A stretch of 64,000 bases of DNA, from contig JBITNC010000001.1 in assembly GCA_050084985.1 (NCBI GenBank), positions 172,484,001 through 172,548,000 on the forward strand. The letters run 5' to 3'. A program made the translations under genes and the position numbers. This DNA comes from Nageia nagi (lineage: Eukaryota > Pinophyta). This document shows positions 24,701 to 37,250 of this stretch, piece by piece. Below the pieces are notes generated by a model. It did not search any database. It was not told where the DNA came from and saw only the letters and a program-made list of their open reading frames with translations. Within the stretch, counting starts at the first letter, position 1. Each line of letters begins with the position of its first letter.

Positions 24701-25429
24701 TTAAATAGGCCAAATTATTGGTTTATTTTCATATGCATTATTTGATGTTTGAGCTCTAGTCTAGGATACGGAGCATGTTCATTATGGAGAGATTGGTGGA
24801 TTTCCATGAGGTTTGAGTTATGAAGTAAGTATTTTGTGTATGTGTTTCATTGGTTTAGGTTGAATTGGGCTAATTTTGGTAAAATTATGACCTAGTTGAT
24901 GTTATAGGATAAATATTACAAAGTAAGATAACCACCAAGCATATTTTTTTTTACCACAATTATGTTTCTACCCATGTGGTGAGTATCTAGGACCCTTGTG
25001 CTATGTTTTTCATCTCAATTTAGCAAGGTTGGGTAAAAAATAAGAAATATTATTATGTTACACTAGGGTTAGGGTTAGAAGGCTAGGGATTATACAATTT
25101 TAAGTGTAGAGATAGATTTTAGGTGTCGAAGTATATTTTAAGGATATAGCAATGGTAAAGAAAGTTTTTCCCCAAATTTCAAAAAACTCAATGTAGGAAG
25201 CCTAGCATGGGCATTGGCATGAGCATTGATGCTAGCTTGGAAAATAATTATTTGAGCATGGGAAAGTTTTCCAAGCTGATGTGATATTTAATGTGTGTTT
25301 AGAAAAATAAAATAATTTTTTCTTACATGATTTAAAGGAAATTGCCAAATATACTAATACATACCTTTACTTATTGTGAATTTAATGCCTTCAATTTCTC
25401 ATGGAGCTAGAGCCTATGTCTAAGAGCTA

Positions 25430-27313
25430 AAAATGATGTATGAGTTGGCATGATAAGCTAACTAATGGTGAGCTAGGTGTGCTTTGACATGTGGATATGA
25501 CTTACCTATTGAATGCCTCTTATGTATGTGTGGCTAAAGAAATTATCACATCCTTGATGGAGAGGTGGTCATTTACCTATTGGAGAGATCACCATTATCC
25601 CTAAGGACATTCATAAGATCTTATGGGTGCCCATAAAAGGGCATCTCATCTATCTAGAGGAGATTATGAATGATGCACAATGCAAGGGTTCTATGAAGTG
25701 GTTGATAGGACTAGAGGAGTAAAATGAGGGTAAGAAGGGTGCTTACCTTCATTGTGCTTTCAAAGGAAAGATAAAGAGCTTTAGATAGGTGTGATTAATG
25801 ATTTTAGTATGCATTGTAGCATTATATACCTTGAAAAAAATCATGAGGAGTTCCCTCTTAGCTTAGTACATATGGTGTATCAGATGACATAGGGTGCAAG
25901 GTATGCATGGGATCCATATATGACTTTCCAAATGTATCATGATTTGCATAACTTTATTATGGTACAAAATAGTGAGAAGATGATTTTGTACTCTTTTGTG
26001 TTTCAATGTTGAGAATACATGTATATCTCGATCATTTAGTAAAGAGAGATTCAATTTCATAATACAACAATCAAACAACCCACATGGTATACATGGGCGA
26101 GGATGGGAAGGTCACATGGGTCCATAAGAGTGTGAAGGTATATTGGAAAGCAATATATATGTTGATGGATGGTAAGTTATTTAGAATTTTGGTTGATTAT
26201 AATGATTTGGTATAGCTAGACTATAATATACACATTTGGTTTGTAGGATAGGTTATATATAGATCTTATGTAGGCTTTCTATATTGGCCAAACACGATAT
26301 GGGTGAATTCTATTGGAAAATGACTCCTTGTTATTTGCAAAAAAGGAAAACATTTGTTGAACCCTACAGGCCTAAAGGGATTAAGAGATACTTTGGTAAA
26401 AGATAAGGAATTCCTACTTAATGCAAATTTGTGGTGAGGATAGGTAGGTATAGGGAACATGAGCCTAATTTATTTAAGACTTCACCCAAGTGGGTACATG
26501 AGTGGAAGCCTCCTCAAGACCATGGTTTGAAGAGTGACATAAATGATGAGAGAATTGAGGCACCTAATGGGACTCAATTTTATCAAGAGTACCTAACATG
26601 GTGGGATGGAGAAATACTCAATCCCTTAGGGTTATAGGGATTGGAGAGGTTAGCAAAGGTTACAATGGGAGAGGTAGATGAAGAGGAAGGTGATGAAGTT
26701 AAAGAGGAAGAAGAGAAGGAGAAGGATTTTTATATGGAGGATGTGCTTCATCAAGAAGAGTAAGGTGGTTGGGATGTGTTGATTAGTATTCCTATTGCAA
26801 AGACTCAACAACAACTTGAAAATGAATTAAGTATTTTACTTGTGTACCTACAAGTTATTCCTTACAAGAAATAATATGTAACTAACATGTATTCATTAGT
26901 TTACTTTTATATATCAAACAAAATTGGACCTAGATTTTGAGAAAGTTGCTATACAACACATGGAGGAGGAGCTAGGAAGCATAAAGGAGGAGATGGCCAC
27001 CAAGGATGGTGAGCTATATGGACTGAAGATGAGGCTATTAGTGTTGATTCAAGCTATAGAGATATTGCAAAAGATGAATGAAACTTTGAAATATAAATAC
27101 TTTCTAGGGATGATGAATCATGTATTGGATCACAATAAAAAGATTGAAGTCCTTACAAATGAGAAGGTATACCTACAAACTTAGCTTGTGGCTTTGGAGA
27201 AAAAACCTAGGATAAAGAGGCCTAGTTTAAGTAGGATAATCTCTAGGTCCAAGAGTGTTAGGAGTGCTAAGAGCCACCGCAGTACTACAAGTGGTGTTAG
27301 CATAGGGAGTTAG
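25430..27313 (+). pseudogene. Antisense gene relic inside E4, function unknown
   Basis: Coding-like sequence on the plus strand, opposite to E4 gag. I do not recognise the family. In changing frames one reads SLVHMVYQMT and ARYAWDPYMTFQMYHDLHNF near 25860-25960, ILYSFVFQC near 25985, and REIQFHNTTIKQPTWYTWARM near 26045-26105. An open frame follows at 26431-26637 (contains HEPNLF, WVHEWKPP, WWDGEILNP). Then come a strongly acidic run near 26670-26762 and a coiled-coil-like stretch (26924-27184, rich in E/K with leucine spacing). A basic, serine-rich tail (SRIISRSKSVRSAKSHR) ends at a stop at 27313. That order of parts looks like the C-terminal half of a real protein. Stops and frameshifts make it a relic. 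Confidence 0.55.
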
Positions 27314-27483
27314 TGTATTATATTGTTGGCTAGTTATAAATACATTGGTTCATCTTTTTTTATTAATATATTCGAGCTATGACCTTATTTTTTTAGATGT
27401 GTAATATGTGATTTTGATTTTAAGTTTTTAATTTAAAAGTGATGTAATGAATTTTGATTTTTAATTATATGTTATTATGTATG

Positions 27484-28185
27484 AGGAAAAGATGGCATGG
27501 ACTAGTGGTGGCACTAAAGAACTTAGATATATATAGAAAAACTAAAAAGAGCCCAAAGTGAGTTTTGGTCTTTTTGAGGGATAATGTGTTCAAGTTGTGT
27601 TTTAACTACCCATGGTTACAAATACGGTTAGAATTTTATAATGTGACCATAGAAACAAACCTAATGATAAAAATGAACCTAATACAAGATCCCAAAGGGA
27701 CATCATGTTTAAAATAATGTAACAGTTAAGAAGTGAAAAAAATATGGATTGTATTAGAAAATATCCAAGGAACCCAGTGCAGGTGTAGGCCTAAAAAATG
27801 AGAAACATATTTGGATATGGCCTCTTTATCACCAATATGGTCTCCCCCAAATATTTGGATGAAAACAAAGCATGATAGATAGAAAAACATCAAGTGTTCA
27901 TGAGTTAAAATATTATCAAGATGTACATGGTTTAGTTTTTCTTGTTTAAGTACAAAGAGACTTCTCAAGACATTAAGGGTTATCATTATGAATATGTGGG
28001 TGGACTCATTGCATTGATGATTTTTGGTGATTATGAGGGAATACTAGCATGCATGTTAGTATCAATGTTAGAACTAGGTTACAAATGGAATAGGGGATTT
28101 TTGGTTAATTATTTACATATGCCCATAGTGTGGATGAGGTATAGGATAGAGATATTACATCCTAGCATGTACGAGAGGTTCTAAG
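27484..28185 (+). pseudogene. Second antisense coding-like segment in E4, unknown
   Basis: After the first antisense relic stops, the plus strand again reads as protein. Near 27565-27640 is FLRDNVFKLCFNYPWLQIRLEFY in a frame with stops. An open frame at 27942-28184 has YHYEYVGGLIALMIFGDYEG and ELGYKWNRGFLVNYLHMPIVWMRY in part. I do not recognise it. It could be a separate gene relic or a displaced part of the first one. Confidence 0.35.
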
Positions 28186-28289
28186 GGATGTTTGATCACA
28201 AAAATAAAATAAAGATACCTATGCTACCATATATATAAGAGTACTATAAATGACAAGAGCAAGAATAACAATGTGTACCTTTTTATTGT

Positions 28290-30900
28290 GCTAAGGTAAG
28301 ATTACCCATAAAATTGTTTCTTGCATTCGGTGACTTGGATTTGACAAAATTAAGGAATAGATTGTTGAAGATTCCCATGTTATTTTTCTTCTCATGTTGA
28401 GGTTATCATAATTGCTTTGGTAATCATTTAATTTAGTATCTTTAGGTTTTGGAAAAGATACTTTATTTTGATCAATCAATTCCAAAATCCTGTTGAGTAG
28501 TGATACACAATATTTTATCACATCTCATTGTTTATGATATTCACAAAACTTATATGACTTACACTCACTTGAAACACCAGTTGTAAAGGATTTTTGAGTA
28601 GTATATTTAGGTGGTGTAACTAACAACATTATCTTGATCAAGGATTTTGTGACTTCATCAATATCATCATGTATAGGTGTTAATTTTTGTCTAAGAAACT
28701 TTTGACACTTTGTATAAAATAATTTCTCATCTTTATAAATCTTTCTAGCTTTATTTGTTGCTATTATTTATTGTTGTATTGATTCCACTTTAGTTACTAC
28801 TGGTGATTCTTTTGATTGTTATTTTTTATACCGATGTTGAGGTTGTGAAGGTGACTTATCCCATTTCTATTTTGACTCTAATTTCCATTTTCCATATCTA
28901 AGATGAAACCTTTCTTTTTCTAACAATTCTTGAAGGAACTCATCAAGAGGTAACTTGTGGTAATCAAAATAGTTTACCTTATACTTTTTTTAAGAGCCTC
29001 AATGAATGTCATGATTTTCATATTATCATCTTCATGAACCTAATTTGCCTTTTTATTCCAATAACTAATAAATGAATCAATGGAATACCCTTCTCATTTC
29101 TTTATTTTCATTAAATCTCTCCTTTTTTACGATGTGAATCTGATAATGATCACAAAATACAATCTTTTATTGTTCAAAGTTATCAATACTAGCATGTGGT
29201 AACTTGCTAAACCCTTTTGTAGTATATACTTTTAGACACAAGGTGAATAATTTTGCATACAGGTCATCATCCATAATGATTAAGGATACTTCATCAAAGA
29301 AAATACATAAATGAATACATGGATTTGTAGTACCATCAAACTTTGTGAACTTCAAATCTTTGCTAGAATAGAATATCGTGTATCTAATTCTCGTGTAAAA
29401 GGGATTATTTTATTCATTTCACTGAGAATTAAGACCTTGGTATTTTTCTATTTTCAAGAGTCTTTGTTGTAGATTATCAACTATTTTTTTGTCTTCAATA
29501 TTTTTCACTTGCAACATTATTTTCAAAGCTCCACTTTTATCATTTTTTTCTCTAATGATATTGTGCAAAGTTGTTGAAACTAACCATTCTCTATCGATAT
29601 GAGGCATCAATATAATGTGCTCTCGGTTACTCTTTAGTGATTCTACATATTTGATATCATTTTCTACTTGATTCCATCCAAAAATAAGCTACATAGCTTA
29701 GGAAAGTAATCTATCAACTTCTTCTTCTTGATATTGTTATTCATCTTGTATTGTGATAGGACATCAAACTAATTACTTATTCTTAGGTTGAAATAATCTT
29801 ATTTTGCTTATATAATTAGTTTTAAATTTTTGAATCAACCACTTATAATATGATATTTTGTATGGTATACTCATGTTTCCAATTGCAAGCTCATCTATTG
29901 AATGAAGAAATTTAGATTTTATTTTGTTATCTTCTTCTAACCAATTTGGATATGGCATATCAACCTCTTAAAGAATTTTGTTAATCTCTTCATATTTTAT
30001 AGGGTCTTCTTGATCACACTCATCTTCAATGAATATATATGTATCCTCATCAAATTCTTCAACTTGTTCATCATGTTTATTTTGTTCATATTGTATAAGT
30101 ATATATTCAATATTGGTTGTTGGGATTAGGTTATCAGCATGAGCTTCTTGATGAACAAAATATTGCAATGTAGTAGTTTGAGTAATACTTTTGATAACAT
30201 TATGAATTATACTGATAATCTCTTATTGAATTCATGTCTCTATATCTAGAATAGAGATAATCAGAGGAATTGGAACCACTATTTTTGGATGAGGCTCAAC
30301 ATTTGTGATAAAATTAGTGTCAATGCTAACATGAGTGTTCATGCTAGGATTAGGGAGAATAAATGGGTGAATATTCAGCATAGGCATAGACCTATTTATG
30401 AGATATCCTATATTCATATTTCCTGTTGTAAGATTCATATCATTAAGAGGCATACATTCCTTGTATATGTTAGAATGCCATAACTTTTTTTGCTTTACCA
30501 CTTCTTCATCTTCAAGTGGATCAACTGCATAAGCTTTTTCCTCAATTGGTAGCCCATTAAGAAGCTTTATGAATTTGTGTTTATTTTATTTTGAACTCAT
30601 GATTTTTTTGAATACTTCATCATCACTCAATCATGCAATGATCTCTTCTTTGATTGTAAGAGGAAGTTGTTGATTTGATTGGGTCTGATATCCATCATTG
30701 TCAAAATGAACCCTCTAATTTACTATCTTTGTTGAACTATCAGATCTTTCTATGAAACTCTCTTTATCTAAAGTACTTTCACTTCTTCATTGAACCACCT
30801 TTTGTCTACCAATATTTCTTCATTTAGAAGCTTTATTAGCTATAGGGTTAGTGGAAATATTTGCATTTTCATTGCTAGTAACAAAAAATGCTTTTGACAT
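28290..30900 (-). pseudogene. E4 gag relic
   Basis: Gag-type structural protein of E4 on the minus strand. A start at 30900 begins MSKAFFVTSNENAN and is soon broken by stops. The core near 29167-29360 reads KFTKFDGTTNPCIHLCIFFDE, then LYAKLFTLCLK and FSKLPHASIDNFEQ, which is the retrotransposon gag domain. Its continuation near 28900-29130 contains HYQIHIVKK, YWNKKAN and a PLDEFLQELLEKE segment. Near 28540-28580 is CKSYKFCEYHKQ, a degenerate knuckle. Stops and frameshifts occur throughout. No protease or RT follows. Confidence 0.75.
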
Positions 30901-31010
30901 ATAATTTGTGAATAAAACCCTTAATAGGTTTGACATTATGGTAGAATTTAAAATGGAGGATTTGAAGCACTTTTATTTTAACCATAATTAAGATAAAGAA
31001 AATGCCATAA

Positions 31011-31024
31011 TTGGGTAGGTGCCA
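31011..31024 (-). other. Primer binding site of E4
   Basis: Minus-strand TGGCACCTACCCAA starts three bases after the 5' LTR. It resembles the TGGCGCC-type sites of plant Ty3 elements with CpG decay. The tRNA is not assigned. Confidence 0.6.
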
Positions 31025-31027
31025 ATA

Positions 31028-32087
31028 TGTTGATATGTATTTTGGTGCACCTAAGATTTTGGCCTAAATGAACTAAATACATATAAACATTTAAGTATGT
31101 AATATCTAAGCTATTTAACTCAAATAAACATAAATTAATAACAAGAAAATAAGGAAATTGTTGATTCACACAATAGCAAATTTAAATCTTGAGATTGATA
31201 ATTATCTAACTATGGTAGCATGTGAAAGGATGGTATGAACAAGAACCAATGGAGAAAGCTGATAACCCGTAACCCATAGTTCTTTTCTCATCTACAAGAG
31301 AAAATTTGTGATAATTTTTATCTCAAATGTAACTCTATTGAATATTTATCATCATGTATATACAAGTTTTGGGGCCTTGTTTTCTAGAAAACCCGCTCTT
31401 CTTTTTTACCCTTACCCAAAAAAAATAAGAAAATAAGAAAATATGACAATGTAATTACATAATTATGATTTATATTGATGTCAAGATATAATATGGATGC
31501 ACACACTAAAGAGATGAAATCAAGTGTAAGATAAATACATGTGTATCCTTACATGTGTTGAAGTTGAATTTATGCAGGATTTGAACTTATCAATGAGAGG
31601 TGATCTTGATGTGGGAACCCCAAAGCTAAAGTAGAAAGGATCCCATCATGGGCACTAGGTCTCAAGATCTCAACATGGGACCGCACTTCAGTGAAGGTGC
31701 TAGCATCAATTTCAAGGGAATGACATCCGCCAACAAGGATCAATAGTAGCAAGTGTGTGGAAAAGTCAAACCAAGCATATGATCGCAAATATTGATGACA
31801 GATATTTTCTTAAGTGATTACAAGATTCCAATATCAATAAGAAATGTTTAGAAACACCCAAGTGTAACCAACTATCAAGATGTAATCTTTACATGCTTTC
31901 CCTGGGTTAGAGATACTTACATTTATATCAAGCATGATATCACCATTTGACCCTTTGTAAGAAGGTTAAAATCACTTCGACATGTCTAACATAAAAATAA
32001 GAACACAACCTAAGAAATATATGATAATAAGGTACAATATGATTGAAATATGATAAATTATGATAAGACCACTTTTAGGTGTCAACA
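31028..32087 (-). repeat. 5' LTR of E4
   Basis: On the minus strand it starts TGTTGACACCTAAAAGTGG and ends ATATCAACA, giving TGTTGA...TCAACA ends. It aligns with 22556-23321. The extra 284 bp here (about 31143-31426) lie between two copies of aagaaaataag, so the shorter copy probably lost them. Confidence 0.85.
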
Positions 32088-33560
32088 ATAAGATTAGTTT
32101 AGTAGTATTTAGTTAGATCTAGAAGTTTCTCTCTAAGTTGGCTTTTTATTTTTCCTAATAGCATACACATTAGGAAGGTAGTATGTATAACTATAATTTC
32201 AAAACATTATCAAGTCCTTTGGTTCAAGAGAAAACACCTTTGAGTTGCTGGCATCAAGAAAAATCTTATAACTCACACATAGGAGAGTTAACACCCAAAT
32301 AAAGTACCTTTCATTTTGTACATGTTTTCTAAGGTAGTTAGTCATCAAGAAAAAAGTCAAAAGTTCATAAATGAAGAATTATCAATAATAAATTCTTTCA
32401 AGCAATTCCAAGGCTAGAATTCTTCATAAAAAAGCATGGAAGCTAATGGTATTGTTAGCGTATGTTTACGAGTAATTTCATATTTGCATGTCTTCTTTAG
32501 AAGGTAAGTGCATGTATTATTTTCCAACTCTTATATGTCATCATATTTCATTTCTATCCTTCTTGCTAGTACCTAGGGAAAAGGATACCCGCAATGATGA
32601 AAATAATTATGATGATCACTATCTTTGTGTCTTGGTTGGTTGGGTTTCTTTAAATTAACCATCACTATCTATGAATGGGGCATTATATGTTAACAAGATG
32701 ACCTATAAGTCTATGAATGGAGCATAAAATATTTTTGTGATGATACATTTATTTTTTCTTTATATTATATTAATTTCATCTTTGCTCTTTCTAATGATGT
32801 AACTGTTGATACTTAATTTTTATACTTAATATCATAAATTAATTTCCATATTACTTGATTGGAAATATCATCTATTTTAATTTTATATCTCATATTATTG
32901 TCATTAAAGCCAACATGTATGCCTTTCTCATGTTGTTTCCCTTTTTAGAATGCAAGGACCCTATCATTGGTGCTCTCTTATATGTGTGCATTATGGTGGT
33001 TTTTGTTCTTATAAAAGGAGGTAAGATAACATAAGGAGACTATTAGATTCTCATCTTTATAGTCACACTCAAATACCAAAAAAGGTAAGATGTCTCTAAA
33101 TACTACCTATCAAAATTGGATTTGTTATCACACAAGCATATGTTATTCATCTTTCATTCTATACTAGATTAGGTTTATCGCACCTTCTATACTAGTAGGA
33201 ATCTAAATTGTCAAAGTTAACCTTCAGGGAGAATAGCATCGATGCTATTTGTGGCATCTTTTTTTTCCTTGGGCATTTTCATTACTCTACAGTTCCATCC
33301 TTACTATTGAGTCTTGCTCTCCAAGAATTCACCTCCATGATAAGTTAGGTCTGAGCATATGAACAGTTGTCCAGGTAAGGTAACAAGTATTTCTCTCATG
33401 ATCGCTCTCTCATATATTGTGAATTTGATCCAATGGTATAAGTATTATTATTATTGATTTACATTTTTGTAATACTTTAGATTATTTTATATTATCCATA
33501 TATATTAGTTATTTCACAAGCTATAGAAGTTCATTCAATAGCAATATCCCATATTTTAAG
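32088..33560 (+). repeat. E3 3' region and probable LTR, resumed after E4
   Basis: This stretch resembles the E2 3' region. The segment 32600-32760 (ggttggttgggttt, then ctatgaatggggcattatatg) is similar to 19860-20330. An LTR-like start tgttgatactta lies at 32812, with a TATA-like cttataaaaggagg near 33008. It is taken as the other half of E3, moved away by E4. The right end is uncertain. Confidence 0.45.
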
Positions 33561-34870
33561 TAGATGTTTATGCACAATTAATTATAGAATGTTAATTTTA
33601 AGTATATAAAATCTCCATCATATTCTAAATTAAAAATGTCATTTGTATGATCATAGTTCTTATATATATTTTCTATTTTAATTAGATTTTGATTTTTAGA
33701 AATTTGTGGAAGTTATCTTCTTTGTACTAACCTTGCACTTATTAGATCTAAGTTTTGGACTAAATTGATAGTTTATAGGATGCAAAGGTAATACAAATAA
33801 TTTTGAAAAATCCATCAAATAAATTCAAACTAGACATTATGAATTACTATCTAGGGTAAATCTCAATATAATGAAGACAAACACATAAAAATAACTAAGG
33901 AAAGTTAAGTTCACCAAAATATGTAACAAAAGAAAAATGAATAAGGTATAAATAATTGCCCTAATTTCTTTTTTATATGACTGAAAAAATAACAACATAA
34001 AATGATATATCATATAAACAATAATGATAAGTAATAAATATAAGTAAGACACATACTAAAATGAAAAGGAAGGGTTAAGGAACTTAGCTAGAGTAGGGAG
34101 ATCCATGAGCCTATCGATAGATAGATTCTACCTTGGAGGGTGAATCTTATGATCATTAGACTTTAATAATGAACTGATGATAAGGGTTGATCATATCTTA
34201 CCATTGGATTACTAGATGATGAACCAAGATGTCATAAGTATCTTCAAATGGGACATATGCATGAGCTGAGATGGTTGATCACCTTCATTCAAAATATGGT
34301 GATATTAAGGGGAAAGCTTCATTGGGTTAATGTTGAATGTATACAATTATCTATAATGTCATGTAGGATTGAATGTTGTAGGAACAATAATTGATTTGTA
34401 GATCAATATGATATTGTTATCTCATGATACTTCTTATCTACATATTTGAAATGGTAGGTTTTTATAGGAAAATATTATTTTTTAAGTGGCATTAGCCTAC
34501 ATGTACATTTGAAACAATATTAACAGATAATATAGAATAACACTAAGGCTTATTTTATCCCTTCAAGGATATGCACATATTCTCTAGATACATGTATTAA
34601 GTAAACCCTTAATTAATAAATAAAAATAATTTTTAATTATCTACAAATATCACAATTACTTATGGAATGATATAGTTCTTTCAAGAATGCAATGGTAGTC
34701 TTCATTAAGCTAGTGAAAAATCTTTATGACTTATGTAGGTAAGAAGACAAGCTAGTAGTTTATGCATAATAAGTACTTGGTAGGAAGACAAAGGTACATG
34801 TTATATATGTTGACATGTAAATAAGATTATCAAAATAGATGGCAAATAATATTCGTATTAGCTCTTGATG
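33561..34870. other. No gene seen
   Basis: AT-rich sequence without coding pattern, clear repeat structure or element ends that I could recognise. Confidence 0.4.
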
Positions 34871-34872
34871 AT

Positions 34873-35250
34873 TGTTATGACCCCATAACATGTATTAGGA
34901 ATAGTACTTGTGTTTAGTCCCATATGCACTATGCATTGGGTTACTTATGTTGTAAAAACTATTTATAGGGGGCTTCCCTATTATTATGATAAGAGAAGAA
35001 GAATGAGTTAAGTTTTATGTGAGAAGTGATTCTCAAGGAGGTGCCCCCCTCAAAGCGGCACAAGCGATTCATTAGTGTAGGATTAGTGTATTTTAAGAGG
35101 AGTAAGACACAATCCATTTATGGTCCATTAGGATCATACCAATGATTATGTATTTGTTATATTTAAATAAGATGCTTTTATAGTCTAAATGTCTAAAACA
35201 TGTTTGAATTATGAATATTCACTCTAAGAGAGTCGGATCACAAATTAGGC
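34873..35250 (+). repeat. Possible LTR fragment
   Basis: Starts tgttatgacccc and has a TATA-like aactatttataggggg near 34950 and a G/C-rich patch (aggtgcccccctcaaagcggcac) near 35040. The layout suggests an LTR fragment. No partner copy or target duplication was found. Confidence 0.25.
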
Positions 35251-35253
35251 AAT

Positions 35254-35849
35254 TACATTTTTTTTTATTAATGGGTAAATTTTTTATTAATCAAAAAGTG
35301 AAGTTTATAAGGGACTTCATGAACCTTTACAAATAGCAATCCATAAATAAAACATAACTCTATAAGTTGCATTCTTTATCCTACTACTACTACTATATGG
35401 TTGCCTTAACTTAGAATAAGCATAAAACAACATCGAGAATAAAATACTGTAAGAGAGACCCAATTAATGTGCATTCTATGTCTTTAAATACCTTGCCACC
35501 CCTTTAAAACTGGGTACATTGATACCATCCCTTTAACATACTATAGTCTGCAAAGTAATCAATGTAAACAAACGAGCAATAAACAACACTCTTATTCCTA
35601 CTAGCTACACCATTTCTTTGTATCCAAACTTGTAAAAGCAGGTATAAGTCCACTTGAGGAGGATCTCCTTCAATCCTGAGTTCTCGCTCATCTCCTCGTA
35701 CTTATCACTTCTAGCTCCTTGTCTTAGTCTTGCCTCTTCCAGCATCTCCTTGTGTAATTTTGGGCTTCTAACTTTCTTGAACCCTTCTGATGGTTATGTA
35801 TCTATGATATTTGATGTGTCCAATTCTGACTCTTATAGTAAGTCCTAAA
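35254..35849 (-). other. Unassigned coding-like stretch with an A-rich minus-strand 3' end
   Basis: On the minus strand near 35654-35790 one can read SEGFKKVRSPKLHKEMLEEA and RQGARSDKYEEM, which is coding-like but not recognised. Toward 35254 the minus strand ends ATTAATAAAAAATTTACCC then an A run, reminiscent of a LINE 3' end. Link between the two parts is a guess. Confidence 0.25.
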
Positions 35850-37250
35850 TTATTCAATAACATGAATTCTTCTTTCTTCATGTTTGTCTAATTATTGAAA
35901 TATATCTTTTATGCATATCCTTAAGGAAATGATCTCTAGCTCTAAAGACATAATTGATTCATCTTCATAAACTAATGAATAGAATATTGGATCAATTGAA
36001 TATATGATTCCTATTTTATAAGCCCATAATGTTGTGCATAACAATGGATTATGCTAATCATCTCCATGTTTATTCCCTATTTTAGAAAGGATTTTGATCA
36101 ATATCTTATTTGTTGTTTCTACTTGGCTATTTCCTTATGTGTAGTATGGAATTGGTGCCTTATATTGAATATGAAATTTTCTCCTTTACTTCTTATTCGA
36201 ATTCCTTCATTTTCTAAAATAATTGTTGAGGCTAATATTAACTTGTGATGATATGATTCATGATTAAATTAATAGTATCTTCCACTTCAGTTAAAGTGAG
36301 TGGATCTTCTTAAGCTTAATTAGTGAAGTATTTTATAGTTATTATGATAACATTATGTTCCTTACGAAGTGTTGGATTAATTAGACTTATTAACTCAAGA
36401 TCTCAACTCTTGGAAGGGAGTGTAACTCAAATTTGTTTGTTGGTATTGCTTACATATTTTATATATTTGTAATAATACTATTCCATCCTTGACCAATATT
36501 AGCCCAATATAATTATTTTTTTGTTAATGGATTGCCACTTAAAACACTTTATAAACTCCACCATGACCTTGTTCAAGAGCTATGAGAATCTTATCTTAAA
36601 TAAGATATTTAAGAAAGATACACCCAAAATATACTTTAAAGAGAATATCAATAATTATTACATATCCCATAGACATTTTATTTGATTTTATTTTATCATT
36701 TCCACATAAGTGTGGTGGAAAAATTGCTTTTTCCAAATATCTATAAATACTGAAATGACCATTTTAGCCTAATATTTGTAGTCTCAACTAAAAAGGAACT
36801 TAAAGGTTCATACAAGATTACTCACTAAAGAATGTGTATAACTCTTTTACATTAACTATTATTTATTTATTACTTACTAAAGAATATGTATAACTCCTTT
36901 ACTCACTAAATAATGTGTATAATGTCTTTACATTAACTCCTTTACAAGTCATAACATTTGCAATTCTATTATTATTTAATGGAATGTTGGCTATTTCAAA
37001 ATAATGAAAATTTGGAATAGTTTATCCATCATCTCTTTGTAATGAACAAACTTGTCATATTTTAGTTTAATAGATGCCTTTCACATAGTTTACTACAAGT
37101 TTGGAATCTTTAAAGATTTTGATCTTCCTCATTTTTAACATTATAGTTTACTTTAGTCCCAAGATATGTCTATGTAATGGATTTAAAAGATTTCTACAAA
37201 ATAGTTTTAAATATCAAAATCAAACTATTAGAAAATTAGACACATATTTC
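35850..37250 (-). pseudogene. E5: Ty3 second RNase H and integrase relic
   Basis: Minus strand, from high to low. DSKLVVNYVKGIY-like sequence near 37080-37130 matches the GDSxLVVNQVKGxY motif of the second RNase H. HGGVYKVF near 36560-36590 and YKICKQYQ near 36450 match the integrase zinc-binding domain. HNVIIITIKYFTN near 36325-36365, GN-QVETTNKILIKILSKI near 36065-36140 and KHGDD near 36045 match the core and its end. Frameshifts and stops are frequent. The same domain order as E1 and E2 suggests a related element. The LTRs were not found. Confidence 0.6.

Larger units (their letters stand above)
22556..32087 (-). mobile_element. E4: non-autonomous Ty3-like element with gag and an antisense gene relic, no pol
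   Basis: Direct LTRs lie at 22556-23321 (3') and 31028-32087 (5'). On the minus strand the 5' LTR is followed by a TGGCACC-type primer site (31011-31024) and a gag relic (28290-30900). A purine tract AAAGGGGGG (23326-23334) precedes the 3' LTR. The flanks are ctaag (22551-22555) and ataag (32088-32092), a near-matching 5-bp duplication that supports one insertion. No protease, RT, RNase H or integrase was found on the minus strand between 23.3 and 28.3 kb. That space carries coding-like sequence on the opposite strand. It is inserted into E3. Confidence 0.8.

Noticed and set aside
31023-32090. caata on both sides of the E4 5' LTR as a target duplication of a solo LTR
   Set aside because: The right copy overlaps the LTR end, and the primer site, gag and the second LTR at 22556-23321 explain it as the 5' LTR of E4.
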